Below, in pieces: positions 15,991-23,409 of a stretch of 33,915 nt of DNA. Origin of the DNA: JAVVHH01 sp050954595 (GTDB lineage Bacteria; Pseudomonadota; Alphaproteobacteria; Acetobacterales; Acetobacteraceae); contig JBPBQE010000215.1 of the NCBI GenBank assembly GCA_050954595.1, positions 1-33,915 on the forward strand, written 5' to 3'. Numbering within the stretch: position 1 is the stretch's first letter; each line of letters begins with the position of its first letter. Below the pieces are notes generated by a model. The model worked only from the letters and a program-made list of their open reading frames with translations. It had not been told where the DNA came from and ran no database searches. A program made the position numbers and the translations under genes.

Positions 15991-16719
15991 ATGGCGACCG
16001 AGCACATGACCGATTGGGACCGCGACGCGGCGCTGACGACGGCGCGTATCTTGCTGGAGATCAAGGCGGTTAATTTCCGCCCGGAGGAGCCCTACACCTT
16101 CACGTCCGGCTGGCGCTCGCCGGTCTATATCGACTGCCGCAAGATCATCTATTTCCCGCGGGCACGGGCCAAGATCTGCGAACTCGCCGCCGAAAAGATC
16201 GGTCGGCACATCGGCTACGAATCGATCGAATGCGTCGCCGGCGGCGAGACCGCGGGCATCCCGTTCGCCGCCTGGATCGCCGACCGGATGATGACGCCGA
16301 TGGCCTACGTCCGGAAGAAGCCGAAAGGCTTTGGCCGCAACGCGCTGATCGAAGGCGACGTCCCCGAAGGTCTGCGCACCCTGCTCGTCGAAGATCTCAC
16401 CACCGATGGCGGCTCCAAGATCCGCTTCGCCCAGGCCTTGCGCGATGCCGGCGCGATCGTGAACCACACTTTCGTCGTGTTCTTCTATGGCGTCTTTCCC
16501 GGCAGCTTCGAGAAGCTCAAGGGCATGGACGTGACGCTACATCACCTCTGCAACTGGTGGGACGTGCTCGAAGCCTGCCGTGACCGGCCGTATTTCGAGG
16601 ACAAGTCCCTCTCCGAGGTCCGCCGCTTCCTTGACAATCCGGTTGCCTGGTCCGCTGCCCATGGTGGGATTTCGTCGGCTGAGGAAGCCGCTGAACGCAA
16701 GGCGGCAGCCGACGCGTAA
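15991..16719 (+). CDS. pyrE: Orotate phosphoribosyltransferase
   Basis: Joins orotate to PRPP, giving orotidine 5'-phosphate in pyrimidine synthesis. The 242-residue product has FTSGWRSPVYIDCRKII (orotate side), VAGGETAGIPFAAWIA, the flexible-loop segment VRKKPKGFGRNALIEG and the PRPP-binding motif LLVEDLTTDGGSK at 131-143. It is longer at the C terminus than E. coli PyrE; the extra WWDVLEACRDRPYF to AHGG segment resembles the longer alphaproteobacterial form as I recall it. An AAGG ribosome site is about nine bases before the ATG. It stands alone, divergent from the tartrate/malate dehydrogenase. Confidence 0.96.
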   Translation: MATEHMTDWDRDAALTTARILLEIKAVNFRPEEPYTFTSGWRSPVYIDCRKIIYFPRARAKICELAAEKIGRHIGYESIECVAGGETAGIPFAAWIADRMMTPMAYVRKKPKGFGRNALIEGDVPEGLRTLLVEDLTTDGGSKIRFAQALRDAGAIVNHTFVVFFYGVFPGSFEKLKGMDVTLHHLCNWWDVLEACRDRPYFEDKSLSEVRRFLDNPVAWSAAHGGISSAEEAAERKAAADA

Positions 16720-16778
16720 GCTGAAACCGCTGAGCCGGCGCCACGTTCTACTCTGAATACCGACGCTAAGAGGCACCC

Positions 16779-17168
16779 ATGCGCTTCCCTCTCGTACTCG
16801 CCCTGCCCCTCGCCCTCCTCGCCGGCTGCGCCTCCCCGCAGGAGCAGATCGCCAGTCAGGAGAACATGTTGTCCGCGGCCGGCTTCCAACCGCGCCCGGC
16901 CAACACGCCCGAGCGCGTCGCCATGTTACGGCGTCTGCCGCCGAACCGGTTCAGCATGCGGGCCCAGGGCAACACCTTTATCTACATCTATCCGGACCCG
17001 ATCGACTGCGGCTGCGTCTACTTCGGCGACCAATCCGACTACTCGCGATATCGCCAGACCGTTGCCGCCCGGCAGTTCGCCAACGACCAGTTGCTGGCCG
17101 CCCAGGAGTACAACGACGCGTCGTGGAACTGGGGTCCATGGGGCGGCTTCAACGGTTTCGGTTACTGA
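16779..17168 (+). CDS. Small lipoprotein of unknown function
   Basis: The 129-residue product starts with a lipoprotein signal peptide ending in the lipobox LLAGC (Cys17), so it should be lipidated and anchored to a membrane from the periplasmic side. The mature part has PNRFSMRAQGNTFIYIYPDP, a DCGCVYFGD cysteine pair and a Gly/Trp/Asn-rich tail (NWGPWGGFNGFGY). I do not recognise a named family. AGAGG lies five bases before the ATG. It follows pyrE by 59 bases on the same strand, but need not share a function with it. Confidence 0.8.
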   Translation: MRFPLVLALPLALLAGCASPQEQIASQENMLSAAGFQPRPANTPERVAMLRRLPPNRFSMRAQGNTFIYIYPDPIDCGCVYFGDQSDYSRYRQTVAARQFANDQLLAAQEYNDASWNWGPWGGFNGFGY

Positions 17169-17204
17169 GCCAACCATCACGAGGGTTCCAACCGGGCCAT
17201 AGTT

Positions 17205-17245
17205 GGGCGTAGGCTTGCGGCTTCGCAGCCTGAAAGCGCCCTTTT
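17205..17245 (+). terminator. Hairpin with T-run abutting the aminotransferase start
   Basis: GGGCG (17205-17209) pairs with CGCCC (17237-17241). Inside it, AGGCTTGCG (17211-17219) pairs with CGCAGCCT (17224-17231) around a GCTT loop with one bulged T. TTTT follows directly and ends one base before the ATG at 17246. It looks like an intrinsic terminator for the lipoprotein gene, or a structured leader for the aminotransferase. Confidence 0.5.
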
Positions 17246-18643
17246 ATGAGCCCTCCTCGCGCCAACTCCGCCGCGGCACGCGACGTTGCCAATGTATTCC
17301 ATCCCTATACCGACCTCCGAGCCCATCAGGAGGCCGGGCCGATGATCATCAGCCGCGGCGATGGCATTCGCGTCTATGACGACAGCGGCAAGGACTATAT
17401 CGAGAGCGTCGCCGGGCTATGGTGCGCGAGCCTGGGCTTCAGCAACGAGCGGCTGGCCAAGGCGGCCTATGACCAGATGCTCAAGCTGCCGTTCTACCAC
17501 TCGTTCACGGCCAAGTCGCACGAGCCGATGATCGATCTGGCCGAGATGCTGATCGAGCGAGCGCCGGTGCCGATGAGCAAGGTGTTCTTCTCCAACTCGG
17601 GGTCGGAAGCCAACGACAGCGCCGTCAAGATGATCTGGTACTACAACAACGCGCTCGGTCGCACCGCCAAGAAGAAGATCATCGGCCGCATCAAGGGCTA
17701 TCACGGCGTTACCATCGCCGCAGCCTCGCTGACCGGCCTGCCGAACAACCACCGCAGCTTCGACCTGCCACTGCCAGGCTTCATCCACACGATGACGCCG
17801 CACTTCTACCATGGCGGCATGGAAGGCGAGAGCGAGGACGATTTCGCCACCCGCTGTGCCGACGAGTTGGACAAGCTGATCATCGCTGAAGGTCCGGACA
17901 CGGTCGCGGCCATGTTCGCCGAGCCGGTCATGGGCGCCGGCGGCGTCATCGTGCCACCGCGCGGCTACTTCCCGAAGATCCAGGCGGTGCTGAAGAAGCA
18001 CGACGTCCTGCTCGTGGTCGACGAGGTCATCTGCGGCTTCGGACGCACCGGCAATTACTGGGGCACCCAGACCTTCGGCATCGAGCCGGACCTGCTGACC
18101 TGCGCCAAGGCGCTGTCCTCGGCCTACCTGCCGATCTCGGCCACCATGGTGAGCGAAAAGGTGTTCTCCGTGCTCGCCGACGAGAGCCATAAGATCGGCA
18201 CCTTCGGTCACGGCGTCACCTACTCCGGGCATCCCGTTCCGGCGGCGGTCGCGATCGAGACGTTGAAGATCTACGACGAGATTGGCATCGCCGAGCAATG
18301 CGCCAACGTCGGCAGCTTCCTGCAGGAAGAGCTACACCGCCGTTTTGACGATCATGAGTTGGTCGGCGAAGTCCGCGGCGTCGGCATGATCGCAGCGATG
18401 GAGTTGGTCGCCGACAAGGCGGCCCGCCAGAACTTCGATCCGGCGATGAAGATGGGTGCCCGCTTGGTCAAGCTCTGCGAAGCCCATGGCGTTATTGCCC
18501 GGGGGCTGCCGAGCGACTCGATGGCGTTCAGCCCGCCCTTGATCATGACCAAGGAAGACGTGACCGAGATGTGTGACCGCGTCAGCCTGGCGCTCGACGA
18601 AATGACCGTTCAGGTCCGCCGCGAGCGCCTCGCCGTCGTCTAA
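17246..18643 (+). CDS. Class III PLP-dependent aminotransferase
   Basis: The 465-residue product is an omega-aminotransferase of the aspartate-aminotransferase-fold class III type. Landmarks are GLWCASLGF near 57-65, the phosphate-binding SNSGSEAND (116-124), YHGVTIAAASLTG, Asp259 in VVDEVICGFGRTG (pyridine nitrogen contact), and Lys288 in LTCAKALSSAYLPIS, which forms the Schiff base with PLP. Relatives transaminate putrescine, GABA, beta-alanine or taurine with pyruvate or 2-oxoglutarate; the substrate here is open. The ATG at 17246 has no ribosome site and touches a hairpin, so leaderless or internal initiation is possible, but the residues after it (NSAAARDVANVFHPYTDLRAH) look conserved for the family. 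It ends seven bases from the convergent DUF1150 gene. Confidence 0.93.
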   Translation: MSPPRANSAAARDVANVFHPYTDLRAHQEAGPMIISRGDGIRVYDDSGKDYIESVAGLWCASLGFSNERLAKAAYDQMLKLPFYHSFTAKSHEPMIDLAEMLIERAPVPMSKVFFSNSGSEANDSAVKMIWYYNNALGRTAKKKIIGRIKGYHGVTIAAASLTGLPNNHRSFDLPLPGFIHTMTPHFYHGGMEGESEDDFATRCADELDKLIIAEGPDTVAAMFAEPVMGAGGVIVPPRGYFPKIQAVLKKHDVLLVVDEVICGFGRTGNYWGTQTFGIEPDLLTCAKALSSAYLPISATMVSEKVFSVLADESHKIGTFGHGVTYSGHPVPAAVAIETLKIYDEIGIAEQCANVGSFLQEELHRRFDDHELVGEVRGVGMIAAMELVADKAARQNFDPAMKMGARLVKLCEAHGVIARGLPSDSMAFSPPLIMTKEDVTEMCDRVSLALDEMTVQVRRERLAVV

Positions 18644-18650
18644 CCCGCGA

Positions 18651-18893
18651 TCAGTGGACCAGCGCGGGCAACATCTCGTGCTGGACCACGGCCGCGATCG
18701 CCATGTCCCGCTCGGTGGCGACCGCCATCGGTGAACCATCGGCGGCATGGATCGCGAACGCTGCCGCGCCATTCATCAACACCGGCTTGATGTAAGCCAT
18801 CTCCGGCACCCCGAGCTGTGCCAGCTGCTCGGGCGTCATCTTACGCAGGTCGAAAACCGCCTCGATGCTCGAGGTAATAGCGTCTGACTTCAT
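18651..18893 (-). CDS. DUF1150 family protein
   Basis: An 80-residue protein with the DUF1150 pattern: an N-terminal LRKMTPEQLAQLGV, the strand MAYIKPVLMNGAAAFAIHAADG, then MAVATERDMAIAAVVQHEMLPALVH, ending in the typical histidine. The family is found in alphaproteobacteria, often next to a small heat-shock protein gene exactly as here, and its function is unknown. A strong GGAGG five bases before the ATG at 18893 fixes the start. It is 54 bases downstream of hsp20 and likely co-transcribed. A stress-related role follows only from that context. Confidence 0.88.
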   Translation of the reverse strand: MKSDAITSSIEAVFDLRKMTPEQLAQLGVPEMAYIKPVLMNGAAAFAIHAADGSPMAVATERDMAIAAVVQHEMLPALVH

Positions 18894-18947
18894 GCTAGCC
18901 TCCACGGCGCACCAAACCGGCCACGCCATTGCTGAAAATAATTGGGC

Positions 18948-19397
18948 TCAGTCCCGATCCGAGGAACCGTCGACCACCGGACCAGGTCCCGGCTTGCCGA
19001 TCTGGATCGTCCGTACGCGCACTTCCGGCTGCGGCCTGGCCAGATCGATGTGGAGCAGCCCGTTATCGAGCCAGGCTCCCTTCACCTCGATCCCCTCTGC
19101 CAGCACGAATGCCCGCTGAAACTGCCTCGCGGCAATGCCGCGATGCAGGTAAACCCGATCGGCACCGTCATCGGTCTGCCGGCCACGAATCACCAGCTGG
19201 TTGTCCTCCTGCGTTATCTGCAGGTCACTCATAGTGAACCCGGCGACCGCAAGACTGATCCGTAGGCCACTCGGCCCGGTCTGCTCGATGTTATAGGGTG
19301 GATACCCATCGGAGGACGTCTTGGCCGCCCGCTCGAGCACTTGTTCCAGATGATCGAAGCCGAGGAACATCGGCGACGTGAAGACACGCGTTGTCAT
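18948..19397 (-). CDS. Hsp20 family small heat-shock protein
   Basis: A 149-residue ATP-independent chaperone that holds unfolding proteins. The N-terminal FLGFDHLEQVLERAA resembles IbpA-type sequences. The alpha-crystallin domain runs from about residue 33 to 133: YPPYNIEQTG, LRISLAVAGF, LVIRGRQTD, YLHRGIAARQFQRAFVLAEGI and the characteristic A-x-x-x-N-G-L-L-like AWLDNGLLHIDL. The usual C-terminal I-x-I/V anchor is present as IQI. Expression is probably heat-induced; a weak RpoH-like promoter and a possible ribosome-site hairpin lie upstream. The DUF1150 gene follows. Confidence 0.94.
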   Translation of the reverse strand: MTTRVFTSPMFLGFDHLEQVLERAAKTSSDGYPPYNIEQTGPSGLRISLAVAGFTMSDLQITQEDNQLVIRGRQTDDGADRVYLHRGIAARQFQRAFVLAEGIEVKGAWLDNGLLHIDLARPQPEVRVRTIQIGKPGPGPVVDGSSDRD

Positions 19398-19465
19398 CGC
19401 TTGTATCGGCCCCCTCTTCAGAGCGAAGCGTCACGGACCCGATTTCGGCGCCAGCGACCGATCAC

Positions 19466-19494
19466 ATGTTGGCCGCAGCACCGGTCGTTGCAAG
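19466..19494 (-). promoter_or_regulatory. Candidate heat-shock (RpoH) promoter for hsp20
   Basis: On the minus strand CTTG (19494-19491) is followed after 18 bases by CCAACAT (19472-19466). The alphaproteobacterial RpoH pattern as I recall it is CTTG-N17/18-CCTATVT, so the -35 part matches and about five of seven -10 positions match. It lies about 70 to 100 bases before the hsp20 start. This rests on pattern matching alone. Confidence 0.3.
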
Positions 19495-19549
19495 TCCTCC
19501 GCCAGCCTGGATTGAACCCCCCTCGCCCGCCCGCTACATCGGGCCGGAC

Positions 19550-20104
19550 ATGGAACCGACCGCCCCCCCTTTCGATCCGCCCGTGACGCCGACGTTGCCG
19601 ATCCTCGTGGCACCCCAGGCCATTCTGCGTGCCAAGGCCCGCCCCATCCGACCCGGTGACGACGACCTCGTCCGTGCCCTCGTCCCCGAGATGCTCGCCG
19701 CGATGTATGCCGCGCCCGGCATCGGCCTCGCCGCGCCGCAGATCGGCAAAGGCCTGCGCCTGGCCGTCATCGACCTGCAGCCGGACGACAAACCCGCGCC
19801 GATGCATCTCATCAACCCGGAGATCATCGGCCTCAGCGAGGAGATGGCGCTGCGGGAAGAAGGCTGCCTTTCGCTCCCCGGCCAATACGCCGACGTGACC
19901 CGGCCCGCGCAGGTCAAGGTGCGTTACCTTGACCTCGACGGCACCAGGCGCGAGATCGAGGCCGACGGCCTGCTCGCCGCCTGTCTCCAACACGAGATCG
20001 ACCACCTCGATGGCGTCTTGTTCGTGGACTACCTGTCGGCGTTGAAGCGCAACATGATCATGCGCCGCCTCGCCAAGGATCAGCGGCAGAAATCCCAATC
20101 TTGA
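19550..20104 (+). CDS. def: Peptide deformylase
   Basis: Removes the formyl group from the N-terminal methionine of new proteins; metal-dependent and cytoplasmic. With the ATG at 19550 the product is 184 residues, with motif 1 GIGLAAPQIG (57-66), motif 2 EGCLSLPG (104-111, Cys106 metal ligand; the usual Val is Leu) and motif 3 QHEIDHLDG (His148, Glu149, His152). The enzyme core starts near TLPILVAPQAILRAKA. The frame stays open back to a TTG at 19391 with an ATG at 19466, so a Pro/Ala-rich extension of up to 53 residues is possible; no clear ribosome site settles the matter. fmt follows after ten bases. Confidence 0.93.
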   Translation: MEPTAPPFDPPVTPTLPILVAPQAILRAKARPIRPGDDDLVRALVPEMLAAMYAAPGIGLAAPQIGKGLRLAVIDLQPDDKPAPMHLINPEIIGLSEEMALREEGCLSLPGQYADVTRPAQVKVRYLDLDGTRREIEADGLLAACLQHEIDHLDGVLFVDYLSALKRNMIMRRLAKDQRQKSQS

Positions 20105-20114
20105 GGAAAACGTC

Positions 20115-21017
20115 GTGAGGCTCGCTTTCATGGGCAGCCCGGCCTTCGCGCTACCGGCCCTGCGCGCGCTTCACGCCGCGCACGAGATCGTCGCCGTCTA
20201 CAGCCAGCCGCCCCGCCCGGCTGGCCGTGGACAAACGCTGACCCCCTGCCCCGTCCACGCGGAAGCCTTGAAGCTCGGCCTCGAGATCCGCACCCCGCCT
20301 CGCCTGCGCCGCGAGGCCGACGAACAGGCCGCTTTCGCCGCCCTCGGCCTCGATGCCTGCGTCGTCGCCGCTTACGGCCTGATCCTGCCGCAGGCAATGC
20401 TGGACGCACCAGCCCGCGGCTGCCTCAACATCCACGCCAGCCTGCTGCCCCGCTGGCGTGGTGCCGGCCCGATCCAGGCTGCCGTGTTGGCAGGCGACAC
20501 CGAAAGCGGCGTCACGATTATGCAGATGGAAGCCGGGCTCGACACCGGCCCGATGCTGTTGCGCGGTGCGGTGCCGATCGGCCCCGACACCACCGCCGCC
20601 ACCCTCCACGACGCGCTGGCCGAGTTCGGCGGCCGACTCGTACTGCAGGCGCTGGCCGATGCCCCGCCACCCCAGGCTCAACCCGAAGACGGCATCACCT
20701 ACGCCCCGAAGCTGACCAAGGCGGACGGCAAGCTCGACTGGACCCGCACCGCCGCCGAACTAGACCGCCAGGTGCGCGGCCTCGTACCCTGGCCCGGCGC
20801 TTACACCGAATTGGCCGGCGAGACCCTGAAGATCCTTCAAGCACGACCGGAGCCGGCAACCGGCACGCCAGGGACGGCGCTCGACGATCGCCTGCTCATC
20901 GCCTGCGGTGACGGCGCCCTGCGCTTGCTCCGCCTCCAGCGGCCGGGTCGTGGCCCGATGGACGCCGCCGCCCTGCTCCGTGGCCTCGCCGTTCCGGCCG
21001 GCACCGGCCTCGAATGA
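20115..21017 (+). CDS. fmt: Methionyl-tRNA formyltransferase
   Basis: Formylates the initiator Met-tRNA using 10-formyltetrahydrofolate, the reaction whose product deformylase later acts on. The 300-residue product begins RLAFMGSPAFALPAL. Catalytic residues Asn105 and His107 are in LNIHASLLPRWRGAGPIQ, and Asp143 is in EAGLDTGPML. The C-terminal tRNA-binding domain starts near TKADGKLDW, with RGLVPWPGAYTEL. The start is a GTG with GAGG about eight bases upstream. It sits between def and truA in one operon, and its TGA overlaps the truA ATG. Confidence 0.97.
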   Translation: MRLAFMGSPAFALPALRALHAAHEIVAVYSQPPRPAGRGQTLTPCPVHAEALKLGLEIRTPPRLRREADEQAAFAALGLDACVVAAYGLILPQAMLDAPARGCLNIHASLLPRWRGAGPIQAAVLAGDTESGVTIMQMEAGLDTGPMLLRGAVPIGPDTTAATLHDALAEFGGRLVLQALADAPPPQAQPEDGITYAPKLTKADGKLDWTRTAAELDRQVRGLVPWPGAYTELAGETLKILQARPEPATGTPGTALDDRLLIACGDGALRLLRLQRPGRGPMDAAALLRGLAVPAGTGLE

Positions 21018-21808
21018 CGCGCTGGGCGCTGCTGATCGAATATGACGGCACCGGCACCATCGGCTGGCAGAGCCAAGCCAGCGGCGAGGCGCTTCAGGAC
21101 CGGTTGGAAGCTGCCGCGGCCAAACTGGTGGGGGACCGCGTCGTCAGCCTGATCGCCGGCCGCACCGACGCCGGCGTTCACGCCACCGGCCAGGTCGGTG
21201 CCATGGACCTGCCCGACCGCTTCGACGCCCGCACCGTGCAGGAAGCCATCAACTATTTCCTCCGCCCGCTACCCCTGGTCATTCGCCTCGCCGTCCCGGT
21301 CGACCCGGCCTGGCACCCGCGTTTTGACGCAACTGGCCGCCGCTACCGTTACACCATCCTCAACCGTCGCGCCCGCCCCGGGCTCGAGCGGCACGTCTGG
21401 CACGTATCGCGGGATCTCGACGAACGGTTGATGCAAGCGGCCGCGGATCGTCTGATCGGGCGGCACGATTTCACGTCCTTCCGTGCCGCCGCCTGCCAGG
21501 CAAAATCACCCTGGCGTACGCTCGACGTGCTGACGGTGGAAAGGGAGGGAGAGAAGGTCCATGTCCGCGCCGAGGCCCGCAGCTTCCTGCATCACCAGGT
21601 GCGCAATCTGGTCGGCACGCTCAAACTGGTCGGTGAAGGCCGCTGGACACCCGACCGGGTCACGGCCGCGCTGGAGGCCCGCGACCGCGCCGCTGCCGGC
21701 CCGACCGCGCCGCCGGATGGGCTCACGCTGACCGGTGTCGCCTACCCGCTGGACCCGTTCAGCCCAGCAGCGCCGGACCGATCACCAGCAGCCCTGTCCC
21801 CGCATTGA
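21014..21808 (+). CDS. truA: tRNA pseudouridine(38-40) synthase
   Basis: Converts uridines 38-40 in the anticodon arm of tRNA into pseudouridine. The 264-residue product has LLIEYDGTGTIGWQSQ, the catalytic motif GRTDAGVHATGQVG with nucleophile Asp52, FDATGRRYRYTILNRRARP, FTSFRAAACQAKSPWRTL and FLHHQVRNLVGTLKLVGEGRW. The ATG overlaps the fmt stop by four bases (ATGA). The last 50 bases overlap the 3' end of the convergent membrane-protein gene, so its Pro/Ser/Ala-rich C-terminal tail is coded in shared DNA. Confidence 0.97.
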   Translation: MTRWALLIEYDGTGTIGWQSQASGEALQDRLEAAAAKLVGDRVVSLIAGRTDAGVHATGQVGAMDLPDRFDARTVQEAINYFLRPLPLVIRLAVPVDPAWHPRFDATGRRYRYTILNRRARPGLERHVWHVSRDLDERLMQAAADRLIGRHDFTSFRAAACQAKSPWRTLDVLTVEREGEKVHVRAEARSFLHHQVRNLVGTLKLVGEGRWTPDRVTAALEARDRAAAGPTAPPDGLTLTGVAYPLDPFSPAAPDRSPAALSPH

Positions 21809-22304
21809 CGATCACGACCAGCAGCGCCGCCTTGGCTTTGGACAGCTCCAGGGTGTGCCGGGCGACGAACCAGTTTAGCCACAGGCTATAGATAGCCAGA
21901 CAGGCGAGTACCGCCTGCGCTGCCAACTGGCTCGGCAACCCGGCGCCAACCGCTACCGCGAACGTCACGGTCAGCAGTGCTCCGGCCATCGGCACCGCCC
22001 AGTAACACCAGTTATAGGCGGTCGCGTATCCCAGCCACCGGTCCTCGCACTTCCAGCGCACCGTCAGCCAGTGCGACAGCACCGGCGGCGCCAGCTGTGC
22101 CACCAGCGTCAGCAACACCAGCGACATGGCACCTAGCCAGTCGTTGCGATACAGCTGGATCAACGCGCCCGCGAGCGGAAACGCGATCAGCGGCGCGAGA
22201 CTGCTGAGGAACGACGATACCGTTATTCCGAACCGCGCAAAGCCGTCGGCACGCCCAAACGCGACCCGAAATACGCCGAGCGCCGGGTTGGGACGATCGG
22301 TCAA
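21759..22304 (-). CDS. Integral membrane protein of unknown function
   Basis: A 181-residue protein with about five hydrophobic segments: roughly 25-47, 56-77, 97-122, 127-147 and 158-178. The loop between segments 2 and 3 has conserved-looking polar and aromatic residues (SHWLTVRWKCEDRWLGYATAYNWCYWAVP). I do not recognise a named family with confidence. Its ATG overlaps the dapE stop by four bases (ATGA), so translation is coupled to dapE and the gene belongs to the dapD-dapE operon. No transport or enzymatic motif is visible, and a role in lysine or peptidoglycan precursor metabolism is suggested only by position. Confidence 0.8.
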   Translation of the reverse strand: MTDRPNPALGVFRVAFGRADGFARFGITVSSFLSSLAPLIAFPLAGALIQLYRNDWLGAMSLVLLTLVAQLAPPVLSHWLTVRWKCEDRWLGYATAYNWCYWAVPMAGALLTVTFAVAVGAGLPSQLAAQAVLACLAIYSLWLNWFVARHTLELSKAKAALLVVIVNAGTGLLVIGPALLG

Positions 22305-23407
22305 ACGAAGGCCGCCAGGATGGCGCGGTAGATATCGGCGAGCTGCCGCAGCTCGGCCACGGGCACGCTCTCATCGGCCTTGTGCATCGTCGTGCCGACC
22401 AGGCCGAATTCTGCGACAGGGCAGAACCGCGCGATGAAGCGCGCATCCGACGTGCCGCCGCCGGTATCGAGCCGTGGCTCGGCGCCGGTGACGCCGGCGA
22501 TGGCGCTCCGAAGCTTGTCGACTTGCGGCCCCTGCGCGGTGAGAAACGACTCGCCACTGACCGAGACGTCGAGGTCAAATTGAGGACAATGCGGCGCGAT
22601 GGCAGCCCGCAGCCAGGCTTCGAGCTGCGCGCCGCTATGCAGATCGTTGAACCGGATATTTAACCGTGCAGTTGCGGTGCCTGGGATGACGTTGGTCGCC
22701 GGGTTGCCGACATCGACACTGGTGATCTGCAGCGTGCTGGCTTCGAACCACTCGCTTCCGGCATCCAATGGCGCGGCGGTCAGGGCGGCTAGCGCCCGGA
22801 TCAGGCGATGAATCGGGTTGTCGGCCTTCTGCGGGTAGGCAGCGTGACCCTGGACGCCATGGACGCGGATAGTGGCATTGAGGCTGCCGCGGCGCCCAAT
22901 TTTGATGACATCGCCGAGCGCCTGAGGATTTGTCGGCTCGCCGACGAGGCAGAAATCCGGGATTTCGCCATTGGCCTGCATCCAGTCGAGCACGCGGACG
23001 GTGCCGTCGGTCGCCGGCCCTTCCTCGTCGCCGGTGATCAGCAGGCTGATCGAGCCCTTGAGCTGCGGCACATGCGTGGCGGCGGCCGCGACAAAGGCCG
23101 CGATGCCGCCCTTCATGTCGCAGGCGCCGCGCCCGATGAGGTTGCCATCGACCACCTCGCCGCCGAACGGCTCCTGCGACCAGGCCGCAGCACCCGGCGG
23201 CACCACGTCGGTGTGCCCCGCAAAACAGAAATGCGGCGCCTCCGTCCCAAGCCGCGCGAACAAGTTCGGCGTCTGACCGTATGTCAGGTGATGCACCGTG
23301 AACCCGAGATCGCGCAGCGTGCGGTCGAGCACGCCCTGCGCCCCGTCATCGGCAGGCGTGACGGAGCGGCAGCGGATCAGGGCTTGAGCGAGCGGAAGCG
23401 GGTCCAC
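22301..23407 (-). CDS. dapE: Succinyl-diaminopimelate desuccinylase
   Basis: Hydrolyses N-succinyl-LL-diaminopimelate to LL-diaminopimelate and succinate, giving precursors of lysine and peptidoglycan. The 368-residue product is an M20-family metallohydrolase: LIRCRSVTPADDGAQ, FAGHTDVVPPG (first metal His/Asp), GRGACDMKGG, ITGDEEGPATDG (catalytic Glu pair), VGEPTN, GRRGSLNATIRVHGVQGHAAYP (dimerisation domain), and FGLVGTTMHKADESVPV near the end with the last metal His. The GTG at 23407, two bases after the dapD stop, is chosen because upstream sequence in this frame merely shadows dapD. The membrane-protein gene overlaps its stop. Confidence 0.96.
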   Translation of the reverse strand: MDPLPLAQALIRCRSVTPADDGAQGVLDRTLRDLGFTVHHLTYGQTPNLFARLGTEAPHFCFAGHTDVVPPGAAAWSQEPFGGEVVDGNLIGRGACDMKGGIAAFVAAAATHVPQLKGSISLLITGDEEGPATDGTVRVLDWMQANGEIPDFCLVGEPTNPQALGDVIKIGRRGSLNATIRVHGVQGHAAYPQKADNPIHRLIRALAALTAAPLDAGSEWFEASTLQITSVDVGNPATNVIPGTATARLNIRFNDLHSGAQLEAWLRAAIAPHCPQFDLDVSVSGESFLTAQGPQVDKLRSAIAGVTGAEPRLDTGGGTSDARFIARFCPVAEFGLVGTTMHKADESVPVAELRQLADIYRAILAAFV

Positions 23408-23409
23408 GT

